The translations under genes and the position numbers were made by a program. A model generated the notes under the pieces. That model did no database searches. It was given only the letters and a program-made list of their open reading frames with translations, and had not been told where the DNA came from. This document shows positions 17,143 to 27,100 of a stretch of 64,000 nucleotides of DNA, piece by piece. The stretch spans positions 37,400 through 101,399 of the forward strand of contig DATGUN010000006.1 of the NCBI GenBank assembly GCA_035301285.1. The letters run 5' to 3'. The stretch comes from DATGUN01 sp035301285 (GTDB lineage Bacteria; Bacillota; Bacilli; Bacillales; Amphibacillaceae). The number at the start of each line of letters is the position of its first letter. Position 1 is the stretch's first letter.

Positions 17143-19212
17143 TTATGCTCCTGCCTGCATAGCCTGTTTTCCGCCACCTCTATGACGGTTGATTAAAAAT
17201 TGATACGCAATCATCGCTACAAAAACGGCAAGTCCGATATAGTCGGTATATCCCTCTGGATAAATCATCAATAAACCGCCTGATACGGAAATGACGCGTT
17301 CCAACCAATTGAGCCGCTTGTACCAATACCCGATCAGACCGGCACCGATGGCGACCATACCGCACATGGCTGTAAATAAGACCCAGCCTACCTCCCAAAT
17401 ATTTGTATCGATCATCAACATTTGCGGTTGCAACACGAACATATATGGAATGATAAACGCCGCAATCGCAAGTTTGGACGCATTGGCTCCGGTCCGGATG
17501 GGGTCCCCGCCTGAAATCCCCGTTGCTGCAAATGCTGCTAACGCTACAGGAGGTGTTATATCTGCTACGATACCAAAGTAAAAGACAAACATATGCCCCG
17601 CAAGCACCGGAATAGCCACTTCCAATTGGTCATTCAACGCTAAAATGGAAGGAAGTGCTATGGTTGATGTAATAATATAATTCGCGGTTGTCGGCGCACC
17701 CATACCTAAAATGATACATGCAATCATCGTAAAGACAAGTGTCAACATAAGCTGCATGTTGACCGATGTCGCAATCTCACCAGCTATATCGACCAGACTA
17801 TTTCCCAGTTGCAAACCAAGGCCTGTTTTGGTGACGACTCCTACAATAATACCCGCACACGCCGTCGCTGCAGCAACACCTAAGGCTGTACGCGCACCGG
17901 ATGTGAGTGCCACAATCAATTTACTGAATGATATACGCGTATCTTTCCGGAACATGCTGACGACAATGGTTGATAATATACCCAACAATGCCGTCCGTTC
18001 AATACTATAGCCGCTGAACAACAACCACACGATGATTAGGATGGGCAATAACAGATGGATCTTTTTCAACACGGTCATTTTTTTGGGGATATCTTTCTCC
18101 GGAAGTCCGAATAACCCGGTTTTTTTCGCTTCAAAATGGGTCATGATCCAAATTCCTGAAAAATACAAGATGGCCGGTATTGTTGCTGCCTTGGCAATCT
18201 GCCAGTAACCAACACCTGCGAATTCAATCATCAAGAAGGCAGCCGCTCCCATGATTGGTGGCATGATTTGACCACCAGTCGATGAAGCCGCTTCAACCGC
18301 TCCGGCAAAGTTTTTGCGATAGCCGAGTTTCTTCATGAGCGGAATCGTATAGGATCCTGTCGTCACCGTATTTGCGACTGAACTACCTGATATGGTCCCT
18401 TGCAGGGCACTTGAGAAAATGGCCACTTTAGCTGGGCCACCGATTCGTCTGCCAGCAAGTGAAATGGCCAAATCATTAAAGTAATTCCCGACACCCGTCT
18501 GGACAAGGAATGAGCCAAACAAGAGAAACAAGAAGATATATGTCGATGATACCTTCAATGGCGTCCCTAAAATACCTTCTGTCGTGAAAAACATCGACTT
18601 GACCAATTGTTCGATGGTAAGACCTTTATGCCCGAGCGGCCCCAGATACGGACCCAATAAGGCATAAAGCATGAAAAGTGTTGCGATGATTGTAATAGGG
18701 AGACCAACCGCACGGCGCGTCCCTTCCAGAACAAGCAAAATGGCAAGTGCTCCGATTATCATCTGGAACGATGTAATCGAACCGACTTGGTTCACAACCG
18801 AACTATAGAACACAGGCCAATATGCACAGACCAGAAGAGCTGCTATAACCAATCCATAATCATACCATTTCAGCTGATTGGACATCCCTTTCTTGCGGCC
18901 CGGATACAGCAAAAATATCGCAACAAGCGCAAACCCCAAGTGAACAGTGCGCTGTATGTATGCCGTGAATTCACCTTGTATACCTGTATATAATTGAAAT
19001 AAGGAAAAAGCAAGCAGAACGATAAAAATAAGGTACTTGGCAAATCCTTTCAAATGACGCGTGTTTGATTCCGTATCATACTTTTTCATCAATTCCTCGC
19101 GTTCTTCGTCGGTTAATTCATCCATATTGATTTCTTCATCGTTTTCCTGCACGTGTCCCTCATTGTTTCCCTGAAGTTTTTCTTCATCTGTCTGCTCGCG
19201 TTTCTTGCTCAT
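17143..19212 (-). CDS. TRAP transporter fused small/large permease (DctQM), TAXI type
   Basis: A 689-residue integral membrane protein that joins the small DctQ-like and large DctM-like TRAP permease subunits, as is usual for TAXI systems. The acidic, Glu-rich cytoplasmic N-terminus (about 45 residues) precedes many membrane helices. Family motifs include SSTGGQIMPPIMGAAAFLM and GMGAPTTANYI. A TTG at 19221 is in frame, but the ATG at 19212 has GAGAGGAG at the right distance. It overlaps the DUF1850 gene by 29 bases, so the two are coupled. It takes up an unknown organic acid using an ion gradient. Confidence 0.93.
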   Translation of the reverse strand: MSKKREQTDEEKLQGNNEGHVQENDEEINMDELTDEEREELMKKYDTESNTRHLKGFAKYLIFIVLLAFSLFQLYTGIQGEFTAYIQRTVHLGFALVAIFLLYPGRKKGMSNQLKWYDYGLVIAALLVCAYWPVFYSSVVNQVGSITSFQMIIGALAILLVLEGTRRAVGLPITIIATLFMLYALLGPYLGPLGHKGLTIEQLVKSMFFTTEGILGTPLKVSSTYIFLFLLFGSFLVQTGVGNYFNDLAISLAGRRIGGPAKVAIFSSALQGTISGSSVANTVTTGSYTIPLMKKLGYRKNFAGAVEAASSTGGQIMPPIMGAAAFLMIEFAGVGYWQIAKAATIPAILYFSGIWIMTHFEAKKTGLFGLPEKDIPKKMTVLKKIHLLLPILIIVWLLFSGYSIERTALLGILSTIVVSMFRKDTRISFSKLIVALTSGARTALGVAAATACAGIIVGVVTKTGLGLQLGNSLVDIAGEIATSVNMQLMLTLVFTMIACIILGMGAPTTANYIITSTIALPSILALNDQLEVAIPVLAGHMFVFYFGIVADITPPVALAAFAATGISGGDPIRTGANASKLAIAAFIIPYMFVLQPQMLMIDTNIWEVGWVLFTAMCGMVAIGAGLIGYWYKRLNWLERVISVSGGLLMIYPEGYTDYIGLAVFVAMIAYQFLINRHRGGGKQAMQAGA

Positions 19213-19744
19213 GGATTTCAACTCCTCTCCAGTATTCCCATAACGATCGTTTCTTTATTTTGATCGTCAACGATTCCCCCGGTTCGAAATAATCATTGAA
19301 CCATACGAAGTGTTCTCCGTTTTGTCCCCAAATGATACGATTTTCAGATACGGTCTTTCCGTTTCTATAATCAATCGAGTCGAACGTCCGGTCCATATTT
19401 TTTATGTGGTATTTTCCATCTTCATAAACAAATTCTTCGTCACCTTGTGCATTTTCAGGCATACCGATGCCATAGTGTTCAAAAACCGTTTCATATTGTT
19501 TGATGGTTTGATTATCCAAGACTGTATATTTTTCAACGACATCGGTTAAATGGATGGAATGCTTATAGATCATTTGAAACCGATCACCTGCTTCAACCGG
19601 CAAGTACGCTTCGATATGATGTGTATCTTCTTTGTAAAATACTAAAGCTGTTTGATATGGAACAAACAGCAACATTACAATTAAGAGCAAAAGAGGAATA
19701 CATATGATCAGTGTTCTTTTTTTTGAAATTTGTAATGCCATCAT
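19184..19744 (-). CDS. DUF1850 protein of a TAXI TRAP operon
   Basis: A 186-residue protein with one N-terminal membrane helix (about 10-28, ICIPLLLLIVMLLFVP). An extracytoplasmic domain bears the DUF1850 hallmark YKHSIHLTDVVEKYTV. Such proteins are found between TAXI binding proteins and fused permeases, and their role is unknown. A longer frame begins at 19852. The ATG pair at 19744/19741 follows AGGTGG and gives a sensible membrane anchor. It is placed between the binding protein and the permease, and overlaps the permease gene. Confidence 0.85.
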   Translation of the reverse strand: MMALQISKKRTLIICIPLLLLIVMLLFVPYQTALVFYKEDTHHIEAYLPVEAGDRFQMIYKHSIHLTDVVEKYTVLDNQTIKQYETVFEHYGIGMPENAQGDEEFVYEDGKYHIKNMDRTFDSIDYRNGKTVSENRIIWGQNGEHFVWFNDYFEPGESLTIKIKKRSLWEYWRGVEIHEQETRADR

Positions 19745-19876
19745 GATTCCACCTGCTGGACATTTTGAAATTGTTGGTTTATAGAAAAGACGACATACGA
19801 AGCAAAAAGATGAAACGACCGGCTGCATCCGTTCAAATGCAATACCGGTCATTTCGCATCACTCAACCCGTTTCTA

Positions 19877-20824
19877 TCAATCCATGACGCCTTCTTCATC
19901 AAAGTATTTCTCAGCACCGGGGTGTAAGTCTATCCCAATGCCATCAAGTGCTGTGTCAAGTGATATTTCGCTCGCTTTATCATGACCTATACTATCCGTA
20001 TTTTCATAGATGGCTTTTGTCATTTCATAGACGGTGTCTTCATCCACATCTTCTGCTACCGCGAGCATGGCCAGAACGGCAACAGTGTCTACATCTTCAT
20101 CCAGGTCATACATGCCTTCTTCGACTGTATCTGCGGCATAATATGGATACTTATCAACCAGTTCCTCCACGACGTCCTCTTCAATCGGGACGATGCTGAT
20201 ATCCTCTGTTGCACCAAGTCCTTCCACACTACCTGTTGGTGTTCCTGCAGTGATGAACGCCGCATCGATATTTCCGTCTTGGATACCCCCTGTCGATTCA
20301 TCAAAATCCAAGTTCTGTGCATCGATATCATCCATTGTCAAGCCGTGAACTTCCAAAATCTGTTCCGCATTGACATATGTCCCTGATCCTGGTGCACCGA
20401 CTGAAATGGCTTTGCCTTCCATATCTTCAACGCTTTCAATCCCCGATTGTTCGGTCGTTACAATTTGAATGGTTTCCGGATACAAAGATCCCATAGCCAG
20501 AACATTATCTACTTCATTATCCTCAAATTCATTCTCTCCTTCAACGGCATTGGACATCACGTCTGTCTGTGTAAAAGCAACCTCATCTTCTCCGTCTTGC
20601 AGCGCTTTCACATTATCCGCAGAAGCATTTGATGATTTGGCATCGATCTCAACATTGTCTGCTTTATCGTTGATGACCTTGGCCATTCCACCCCCAAGCG
20701 GGTAATACGTACCACCGGTTCCCCCTGTGAGCATGCTTAAGTATTCTTTTTTATTGCATCCCATCAAGGCAATGGAAGCGATTAAAATAATTGCGATGGA
20801 AAGAAACAGACTTTTCTTCTTCAA
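19877..20824 (-). CDS. TAXI family TRAP solute-binding lipoprotein
   Basis: A 315-residue lipoprotein. The signal peptide ends with lipobox ALMGC, and the mature part starts with the TAXI motif LTGGTGGTYYPLGGGMAKVIN. Later family motifs include SVGAPGSGTYVNAEQIL. It captures the substrate outside the cell for the DctQM permease encoded downstream. The start is TTG, with AAGGGGG eight bases upstream. The protein is markedly acidic. Substrate is unknown, but family members bind glutamate or other carboxylates. Confidence 0.93.
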   Translation of the reverse strand: MKKKSLFLSIAIILIASIALMGCNKKEYLSMLTGGTGGTYYPLGGGMAKVINDKADNVEIDAKSSNASADNVKALQDGEDEVAFTQTDVMSNAVEGENEFEDNEVDNVLAMGSLYPETIQIVTTEQSGIESVEDMEGKAISVGAPGSGTYVNAEQILEVHGLTMDDIDAQNLDFDESTGGIQDGNIDAAFITAGTPTGSVEGLGATEDISIVPIEEDVVEELVDKYPYYAADTVEEGMYDLDEDVDTVAVLAMLAVAEDVDEDTVYEMTKAIYENTDSIGHDKASEISLDTALDGIGIDLHPGAEKYFDEEGVMD

Positions 20825-20863
20825 TTATTTTTCCCCCTTATCATAATATATAATGCTATAAGT

Positions 20864-20892
20864 ATTCTATATTTTGTTCACAAAAATGTCAA
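20864..20892 (-). promoter_or_regulatory. Promoter of the TAXI TRAP operon
   Basis: Reading leftwards, a perfect TTGACA is separated by 17 bases from TAGAAT. It lies about 35 bases upstream of the binding-protein start codon. Confidence 0.75.
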
Positions 20893-21067
20893 TTCCATTT
20901 TCGCTGTACGACTTGACAGAATGCATTGCAAAGGCAGTAACAACGCTTTCATTTTTATTGCAAAAATTTTATAGAATACGAGTCCATCCGGACATGCCTA
21001 TCACGGTCCAGACAGGTGTCCGCTGGAACTCGCCTTCGACTCATCGATATATCTTGTTTTCATTCAT

Positions 21068-22108
21068 TCAATTTGCTGTTAACGAGTCGAAAATATCTTT
21101 GACAGATTCTTCTTTTGTAATATGTGACACACCTTGCCCTGCCCACAATGACTGTAATTCTGAATGGGCGTATTCCTTGGCCGCACCTCGGATATCTTTC
21201 GTACATTCATTTTGGATCGGGAAAGGCAATAAGGGAATATCGTTCTCGGTCAGTTCACGAACGAGCCGGTTCGTAATTCCGCGTGCTGGCCGTCCGGAAA
21301 TAACTTTCGTAATGATGGTATCTTCCGTTTTCGCCTTTATCAACGCTTGTTTGTAGGCTTTATTGGTTCCTGCTTCCTCAGCTACCAAAAATCGCGTGCC
21401 AAGCTGTACACCGCAGGCACCCATTTTCAAGATTCCTTCAATTTGGTCATGATGGTAGATACCCCCTGCTGCCACAACGGGTATAAAGACACTTTCAAGC
21501 ACATCTTGCAGCAATACCATCAAACCGATATTGCAACCATCCGGATACGATTGAAGCTGGAACGTCCCCCTATGACCCCCTGCTTCATATCCTTGTACAA
21601 CAACCATGTCATAACCCGCTTCTTCCAACTGCTTCGCCTCATGGACATTTGTGGCCATCCCCATCAATGTGATGTCATTTTCTTTCAGACGTTCAATCAA
21701 CATTGATGAAAGTACCCCGAACGCAGTGCTGACAATCGGTATATTTTCATTAATGATGCAATAGATTTTTTCTTGTAAATAATCGTTGACTTTGATGGAT
21801 CGCTCACCGGGCTCCAGTTCCAATTCTTGACGATAACGATTCAAAAATTGTTGCATATCCCCTACCTCGGAAGAAAATGCCTCTAGATTATCTGTAAACA
21901 CATTCACGGCAAATGGTTTATCGGTCAATGCCTTCGTCTGCTGAATCGCTTCTTTTAAGTCGGCATCACTCATATAGCCGGCGCCGATTGTTCCCAATCC
22001 ACCATTATTGGCAACTTCCGCCACGAGTTCGGGTGTCGTGATCCCACCTGCCATACCCGCTTGAATGATGGGTACTTCGATATGTAGTTCATTCCAGATT
22101 TTGTGCAT
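21068..22108 (-). CDS. Nitronate monooxygenase / FabK-like flavoprotein
   Basis: A 346-residue TIM-barrel FMN protein of the nitronate monooxygenase family. It has the N-terminal PIIQAGMAGGITTPELVAEV with the GGLGTIGAGYM loop. It also has the phosphate-binding motifs VVQGYEAGGHRG and PVVAAGGIYHHDQI, and GACGVQLGTRFLV. Members oxidise alkyl nitronates or act as enoyl-ACP reductases (FabK), and the sequence alone does not decide. GAGGAGG precedes the ATG. It is divergent from the regulator at 22318. A second, more distant family member lies in the paa operon. Confidence 0.88.
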   Translation of the reverse strand: MHKIWNELHIEVPIIQAGMAGGITTPELVAEVANNGGLGTIGAGYMSDADLKEAIQQTKALTDKPFAVNVFTDNLEAFSSEVGDMQQFLNRYRQELELEPGERSIKVNDYLQEKIYCIINENIPIVSTAFGVLSSMLIERLKENDITLMGMATNVHEAKQLEEAGYDMVVVQGYEAGGHRGTFQLQSYPDGCNIGLMVLLQDVLESVFIPVVAAGGIYHHDQIEGILKMGACGVQLGTRFLVAEEAGTNKAYKQALIKAKTEDTIITKVISGRPARGITNRLVRELTENDIPLLPFPIQNECTKDIRGAAKEYAHSELQSLWAGQGVSHITKEESVKDIFDSLTAN

Positions 22109-22227
22109 CTAATCCTCCTCTCTTCATCCCATTGTTAGTTATAGCATATCATAGTTTGCCTTTTTTCACTTTATGTTACATCCTATGATCATGCTTCGGC
22201 AGCTCTTGTCTTTTCACTTTAAAGGTC

Positions 22228-22256
22228 TTGACAATTTTTCGAAAATTCCATATGGT
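22228..22256 (+). promoter_or_regulatory. Promoter of the 22318 regulator with embedded CodY box
   Basis: A perfect TTGACA (22228-22233) is followed after 17 bases by TATGGT (22251-22256). The spacer carries AATTTTTCGAAAATT (22233-22247), which matches the CodY consensus AATTTTCWGAAAATT at 13 of 15 positions and is itself nearly palindromic. A protein bound there would exclude RNA polymerase. Confidence 0.7.
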
Positions 22257-22317
22257 ATCATTAATGAAGCATATATCGTTATTGTGATAATGCTACATCA
22301 AAGGGGGAATATTTGTT

Positions 22318-23598
22318 GTGCAAATGAAACTAGGGGTTTTTGGGCGGAAAGAATGGATTGAACGCCTGAAAGAATATACGGAAAGAGATTCAAAATTGGA
22401 TATCGTCCCATTCGAATTGACACACTCGGAAGAAGCCATGCATCTTGTGGATGATTCATATATGTGTGATATCTATTTATTCATCGGATCGCTTCCCTAT
22501 TTATATGCCAGGGAAACCATTGTGAAGAAACGTTTGCCGACCATAAGCGTGTCGATGGACGAATATATGATTTTAACATCTTTTTATCGCGTGAAACATG
22601 ACCACGGGGAAAGGTTGGACCGCTTTTCGATTGATGTTCTCAACCCCGAACATGTAAGCGCTATATTAGGGGAATTGGACATTACGGACCGTGATATTTA
22701 TACATATAGTTATATGTTTGATGGAGCGAGCGATGTCGATAAAATAGCAAATTTCCATAGAACCTTATGGGAAAAGGGGGCAATCGACTATGTTTTGACA
22801 TCGGTTGAAGAGGTTAAAGAAGATCTGTCGGCGAGTGAAATCCCAACGTATTTAATGGAGATCCCACGTCGGAACATAATAAAGGCCATTGAAGAAGCCA
22901 AACAAACATTTCATTTCAATCAAAGCATCAGTGCACAGGTTGTTGCTGGCTATATCGGGATTAAAAATGCACAGGCACTGGGGAACCATTCAAAACAGGA
23001 AGCCATATATCAGCTGCATCAGCTACTGCTCGAATTCGCGCACCGGACATATGCCACTGTTCTGCCGCACGGAGAGAATCAATTTGTTTTATTCGGAACC
23101 CGAGGGACGCTTGATCACATCACCAATCATTACAGAGATCTTCCGCTTTTGAAAGACGTGGAAGCGTCATTGGATGTATCGGTTGAAATCGGATTTGGTC
23201 TCGGCATGACAACCAAAGAAGCAGAAGATCACGCCAAATTGGCACTTGAAGTCTGCCATGAAACCAATGAAAGCAGCTGTTACATCGTCAACGAACGACA
23301 AGATATCATCGGTCCTTTAGGTGTGGAAAAACATGTCGATACATCAAAATTATATCAGGCCCTTATCCATAGAGCCCGGTTGAACAATGAGCTATCCTAT
23401 AATTTCATCGATTTCATCAAACGGCGTAACAATGAGCCTTTTTCATCTGCTGATATCGCCGAGTATTATCGAGTTACAAAGCGGAGTGCAGAAAGGACCA
23501 TCAATAAATTGAAGGCAGGCAAGGTCATCATAGAAGCCGGTCATGAAAAACCCTATATCCAAGGCCGTCCCCGAAAACTGTTTACCGTCAGTATATAA
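22318..23598 (+). CDS. Predicted transcription regulator with degenerate GGDEF-like domain and winged helix
   Basis: A 426-residue cytosolic protein I cannot place in a named family. Residues 1-130 look like an alpha/beta ligand-sensing domain (LGVFGRKEWIERL, CDIYLFIGSLPYL). The middle (about 190-330) resembles a nucleotide-cyclase-type fold (FGLGMTTKEAEDHAKLAL) without the GGDEF signature. The C-terminus (about 365-426) is a winged helix (SADIAEYYRVTKRSAERTINKL). The start is GTG with AAAGGGGG ten bases upstream. It is divergent from the flavoprotein gene and has a CodY-like box in its promoter. DNA binding is likely but its target is unknown. Confidence 0.7.
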   Translation: MQMKLGVFGRKEWIERLKEYTERDSKLDIVPFELTHSEEAMHLVDDSYMCDIYLFIGSLPYLYARETIVKKRLPTISVSMDEYMILTSFYRVKHDHGERLDRFSIDVLNPEHVSAILGELDITDRDIYTYSYMFDGASDVDKIANFHRTLWEKGAIDYVLTSVEEVKEDLSASEIPTYLMEIPRRNIIKAIEEAKQTFHFNQSISAQVVAGYIGIKNAQALGNHSKQEAIYQLHQLLLEFAHRTYATVLPHGENQFVLFGTRGTLDHITNHYRDLPLLKDVEASLDVSVEIGFGLGMTTKEAEDHAKLALEVCHETNESSCYIVNERQDIIGPLGVEKHVDTSKLYQALIHRARLNNELSYNFIDFIKRRNNEPFSSADIAEYYRVTKRSAERTINKLKAGKVIIEAGHEKPYIQGRPRKLFTVSI

Positions 23599-23637
23599 GT
23601 GGGATGACCTTCACCTTTCGTCAACACCATGGACGAC

Positions 23638-23677
23638 AGCAGGGCCACCCCGTCTATACGGCGATGGCCCTGCTTTT
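23638..23677. terminator. Intrinsic terminator shared by converging genes
   Basis: A perfect 10-bp stem, AGCAGGGCCA (23638-23647) with TGGCCCTGCT (23665-23674), is followed by T residues. Confidence 0.85.
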
Positions 23678-23684
23678 CATATCG

Positions 23685-24065
23685 CTATAAATGATCGTGC
23701 TTAAGCATATACCCATTATGTTCTTTTAGCACCTTTACGATTTCTTCCAGATTCGCATCATCAGCCAGTTCAAACTCGAGCATGTGTGTCATGGTTTCCT
23801 CATTATCACCCATGCCCCGTTTGCCTTCATCATCTATCTTTTCCTCTATCCAGCCAAATGTTCCAATACCCACGCCACCTGCACCATTTGTCCCTGTTCC
23901 ACCCGATGTAGAGCCAAGAGCATATATCGGCAGGAATGTCTGGGACTTGCTTTGCTCAGGAAGCGTATCAACCAACGCATCCGATACTGGAAACCGCTGC
24001 AAGCTTGATTCTGCGGACATGGCATCATTTTCAGATGTGAAATAGGCTTCTATACGCTTTGTCAT
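23685..24065 (-). CDS. Hypothetical cytosolic protein, 126 residues
   Basis: I do not recognise this family. The N-terminus (RIEAYFTSENDAMSAESSL) looks like the beta-alpha opening of a small ferredoxin-like fold. A Gly/Thr-rich middle (SGGTGTNGAGGVGIGT) is followed by an acidic C-terminal beta-alpha unit (HMLEFELADDANLEEIVKVL). Similar short N-termini occur in Bacillus stress proteins of the YflT type, but I would not assign it. A longer frame begins at 24104. The ATG at 24065 follows AAAGGA at a correct distance. It lies downstream of the SNF2 helicase on the same strand, 66 bases away, with its own ribosome binding site. Confidence 0.7.
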   Translation of the reverse strand: MTKRIEAYFTSENDAMSAESSLQRFPVSDALVDTLPEQSKSQTFLPIYALGSTSGGTGTNGAGGVGIGTFGWIEEKIDDEGKRGMGDNEETMTHMLEFELADDANLEEIVKVLKEHNGYMLKHDHL

Positions 24066-24131
24066 AGGAATCATCCTTTTTAATGTATATTCCCCTATTT
24101 TCAAAAATATAAACGCGCTGACGTGACCATA

Positions 24132-27100
24132 TCAGATGCTCAACAATTCCCTCACATCCTCTTCACTCAAGCTTGATAGCATTGTTTCACCAGGCTGGAC
24201 GACCTTATCGATGAGTTCTCGTTTCTTTTGCTGTAGATCATATATCTTTTCCTCTATCGTCCCTTCTGTAATCAAGCGGATCACCTGAACGACATTTTTC
24301 TGTCCAAAGCGGTGTGCCCGGTCCGCCGCTTGGTCCTCTACAGCCGGATTCCACCATAGATCATACAAGATGACCGTATCCGCTCCTGTTAGGTTCAACC
24401 CGGTTCCGCCCGCTTTCAAGGAAATGAGGAATACATTTTTCTCTCCATCATTGAAACGTTCACTCATATCTACCCGCTCTTCGGATTTGGTTTGGCCGTG
24501 TAGATAAAAGTAGTCGATCCCTTCATCTTTCAATTTCTGTATGATAATCTCGTGCATGCTTGTAAACTGTGAAAAGATAAGCATGCGCCTTCCAGAAGCA
24601 ACCGCCGTCCGGACCGTTTCCATCAATTGTTCCAGCTTACCTGATTGACCGGTGTAGTTTTCGACGAATAAGGATGGGTGACAGCAAATCTGCCGGAGTC
24701 GTGTCAATCCCGCCAATATTTTCATGCGATTCTTCTGAAAACCGCTCCCCTCCATCCCTTCTTTCGCTTCATGCTGTACTTGACGGAGATATCCCACGTA
24801 CAGTTCCTTCTGATTATCTGTCAACTCCGAAACACTGACAGATTCGATTTTTTCCGGCAACTCCTTCAAGACGTCTTCTTTAAGCCTTCTTAAAATAAAC
24901 GGTTTGGTGATATTGGCAATTTTTTCATGAGACATCTGCTTGAAGGTTTTTTGATTCGGCATCAATCCAGGCAAAATAACCTGGAAAATAGCCCACAATT
25001 CTTCAATGGAATTTTCAATCGGTGTTCCGCTCAATGCAAATCGACGGCCAGCTTTGATTTCTCGAATGGCTTTCGATGTCTTCGTCGCATAATTCTTGAT
25101 GAACTGTGCCTCATCGAGGATCAACGTTTGGAACGTGCGCTCTCTATATAACGTGATATCCTGGCGCAAAGTAGCATAGGACGTGATCCAGACATCCAAA
25201 TAAGACCATTCCCCGATTTTTTTACGCCGCTCTTTAGGTGTCCCCGTTAATATACCTACCTTCAAATCGGGAGCAAATTTCTGGAATTCATTTTTCCAAT
25301 TGTATAAGACCGATGACGGGACAACAATCAGATGCGGATCGCCGCTTGGCTTCTCCGATAAAATATAAGCAATGCTCTGCAGTGTTTTCCCGAGCCCCAT
25401 ATCATCAGCTAAAATACCACCCAAATGATAAGCGCTTAACGATTTAAACCATTGAAAACCTGTTTCCTGATAATGACGCAATGAGGCCTGTAAATTTTCC
25501 GGCAATGGATAAACCTGCTCTTCGGGTGCTTTCAGTTGGTGAAGTAACTTCCGAAATGCCGGATCATAGTCTTTCGGTGTCTCGATCATGTCATCGATTT
25601 GTGCGCCTCTGTAGAAAGGCATTTTAATCTGGCCATTTTCGACATCATCTTTTTGGATATCAAGATCCGAGAAAAATTGATTGATCGATGTAAACTCGTC
25701 GCCCTCAAGTGACATCATAGCACCGCTGTCGAGCCTGTAGTAACGTTTCTTTTCGATAACCGCATTAATGATGTTGTTTATTTCGTCATCATCAACACCA
25801 TCTATATTAAAGCCGATTTCCAATAAATTGGAGGACGATTCCACATGAACCGATGTGTGTGGATTCGGTTCGTTCTCGACAATCATGTTGCGGATGGAAC
25901 CGGTTAGGAACAACTCGACATGATCCTCCAAAACGGGAAGGACTTTATACAAGAAATCGTATAATTGTTCTTCATTCTCCGCTTCGATATATAGACGCTT
26001 TCCGTTATAATGAAAATTTGCATACTCAATCAAATGCATAATCTGTTGTTCCTTGGCTGTATCCCGGATGATCAGCTTATTATCATCACTGTCATCGCCG
26101 AATGGATCCACTCGATGGGAACCATAATGATATTCCAGGTGTCCGTCAACAAACCCCTCGGTCATATCCAGATATAATTTCGCACGTAACGGAGCCTGGA
26201 TGATTTCGGATTTGACAACCGTGTCCACTTCCAATTCGCCGATTTTCTTAAGCGATGGCAACACTTCCGATAAAAACATGTTGGACTGGGATTGTTTAAT
26301 CGGAAGAACATGGTCTTGCATACCGAGTGCTGATACATGATTTAATACCGTTGATTGATCTTTCTCGGGGAAATAAAACGTTCCCCCTGAAAACAAACAG
26401 TCATAGATGGGCAAATAAGTGCTGCCGGACATATTTTGCATGTGCAGAAGGAGTTCATCATTTTCATTTTGCGTCAATAAAAAGGAAAATGGCGGAGCAT
26501 CATGAACAACATCAATACGCTTATATGTTTCATAACCATCTTTAACCTCAAAGTCCCGTTCGGACAACTTTTCCAGTAACCTTTCAGATAACATCGGGGG
26601 GATTGTCACATAACGGGTGTCTTTCCGGGTCCGATCATAAAGAAATGTATACTCCTGATATATTTCCTCATTTTGATAGATGGATTTCAACATTTCCAAG
26701 ATATCCATATCCTGCTGTAGAAAGTAATGCGCATCAGGGCTATATGAGAATTTCTTCGTAAAAAAATGTTCCCTGCCTTCCATGATGTTTTGGATAAATT
26801 CATCTGCTTCTTTGACGACGTAACAACGGTTGACCCCGGCTTTCAAAGAGATTTTCAATGTGTTTTCGTACGACAGACTACAGTAATATTCCATTTTGAT
26901 CGGCTGCTTTTCTGTAAGGATATCGGGCATCATCGGTTCTTGTGTATTTGAAGAAAGTGCACGGATAAGGTAGTCTGCACTTTTATATCCATAATCGAGA
27001 ATGCCATTCTTGGTATTCCGTGTATGGCTGGCAATCGCAAACACCACCGCCGCTATATGCTTACATGTTTGATAGGCATGGAAGGCGGGGCATTCGCAAT

